Source: Arthrobacter pullicola (lineage in GTDB: Bacteria; Actinomycetota; Actinomycetes; Actinomycetales; Micrococcaceae). Taken from it: a stretch of 64,000 nt of DNA. Where the stretch lies: contig NZ_JACSQC010000001.1 in the NCBI RefSeq assembly GCF_014836875.1, positions 372,001-436,000 of the forward strand. Direction: 5' to 3'. Shown piece after piece: positions 63,581 to 64,000 of this stretch (within the stretch, counting starts at the first letter, position 1; each line of letters begins with the position of its first letter). A model generated the notes under the pieces. It was given only the letters and a program-made list of their open reading frames with translations. It was not told where the DNA came from and made no database searches. A program made the position numbers and the translations under genes.

Positions 63581-64000
63581 ATGGACACCGACATATTTAT
63601 TACAGTCGTCGCCGGCCTGCTGATTGCCGTGGGGGTGGCTGGCATCGTGGTGCCGGTGTTGCCGGGCAGCATCCTGATCCTGCTGACCTTCCTGGGCTGG
63701 GCCATCGGGGTCAGCAGCGGTGCGGGCTGGTGGTCCTTCGCCTTTGGTGCCTTGTTTGCCATCACGGGCATGTCCGCCAGCGCTGTCCTCACTGGCCGCC
63801 GTCTGAAGCAGCGGCAGATCCCCAACCGGTCGGTGCTGATCGGCCTCGCAGCTGGGATCGCCGGCATGTTCGTGATCCCCGTCGTCGGGCTGATCGTTGG
63901 GTTTGCCGGCGGCCTGCTGATTAGCGAGTTTGCCCGCCAGCGCAGCCTCTCCGCTGCCGCGTCCTCCTCCTGGGCGGCGCTGAAGGCCACCGGCCTGGGG
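63581..64000 (+). CDS. DUF456 membrane protein, partial
   Basis: 140 codons are open from ATG at 63581 to the right edge. The protein (start MDTDIFITVVAGLLIAVGVA) has at least four hydrophobic segments, and the family marks GIVVPVLPGSILILLTFLGW and GRRLKQRQIPNRS are seen, with Gly-rich GLAAGIAGMF and PVVGLIVGFAGGLLISEFAR following. This matches DUF456 (YqgC-like) proteins, whose role is unknown. The ribosome site is weak, and the C-terminus lies outside the window. Confidence 0.75.
   Translation, partial: MDTDIFITVVAGLLIAVGVAGIVVPVLPGSILILLTFLGWAIGVSSGAGWWSFAFGALFAITGMSASAVLTGRRLKQRQIPNRSVLIGLAAGIAGMFVIPVVGLIVGFAGGLLISEFARQRSLSAAASSSWAALKATGLG

Overview
This looks like chromosomal DNA of a high-GC actinobacterium, most likely Arthrobacter or a close relative in the Micrococcaceae. 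The evidence is strong G/C bias at third codon positions, frequent GTG starts, a tandem glycine riboswitch in front of a one-polypeptide gcvP, an Asp23/AmaP envelope cluster with DUF2273 and DUF6286-like members, GAF-ANTAR regulation and paired purine-catabolic operons. I see no rRNA, tRNA, CRISPR array, insertion sequence or integrase.

Layout. 1-2650: a TrmB/LuxR-like regulator cut by the left edge, divergent from a 17-codon ORF, a stand-alone lanthipeptide-dehydratase C-terminal (SpaB_C/thiopeptide-type) protein and a 70-residue protein. This is a minimal RiPP-like locus and the most novel-looking part of the window. 2700-10300: large catalase katE, a small zinc-ribbon protein with a MarR-like regulator, a GAF-ANTAR regulator with a Gfo/Idh/MocA oxidoreductase, an AAHS-type MFS importer and ald. 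10300-14000: an excisionase-like HTH protein, malate synthase aceB and a divergent MFS gene with palindromes between them. 14100-17200: Asp23/Gls24 envelope-stress cluster. 17300-27500: MBL-fold protein, cycA-like permease, then riboswitch-gcvP-gcvT-gcvH-glyA-sdaA, which converts imported glycine to serine and pyruvate. 27500-32400: small proteins including a ChaB/Rho_N protein, an SDR, and lactate permease with an FAD-linked dehydrogenase. 32400-34800: an exported collagen-like lipoprotein, a Tat-type DUF6916-like protein and a phage tail-collar protein in one operon. 35000-38300: tetR-mmpL. 38400-42300: persulfide/sulfite module (TauE, rhodanese, persulfide dioxygenase-rhodanese fusion, CstR-like repressor, a 59-residue Cys-rich protein) with four CsoR-type palindromes. 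42300-52700: purine catabolism (xanthine dehydrogenase with XdhC, 8-oxoguanine deaminase, uraD, uraH, uricase, NCS2 permease). 52700-61400: CitE-like lyase, dienelactone-hydrolase-like protein, RraA, TetR with DHA2 MFS, UspA, Bcr/CflA MFS, a 32-residue membrane peptide, a PD-(D/E)XK-like protein and a YghA-type SDR. 61400-64000: a membrane protein with 13-residue repeats, a noncoding tract of hairpin-bounded tandem units and low-complexity repeats, and a DUF456 gene cut by the right edge.

The genes mostly serve heterotrophic growth on small organic compounds: glycine, serine, lactate, purines and probably aromatic or organic acids, with malate synthase linking glyoxylate to the TCA cycle. Oxidative, sulfide and envelope stress defences are also present. 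Functional names rest on motifs read by eye in the translations; no database search was run.
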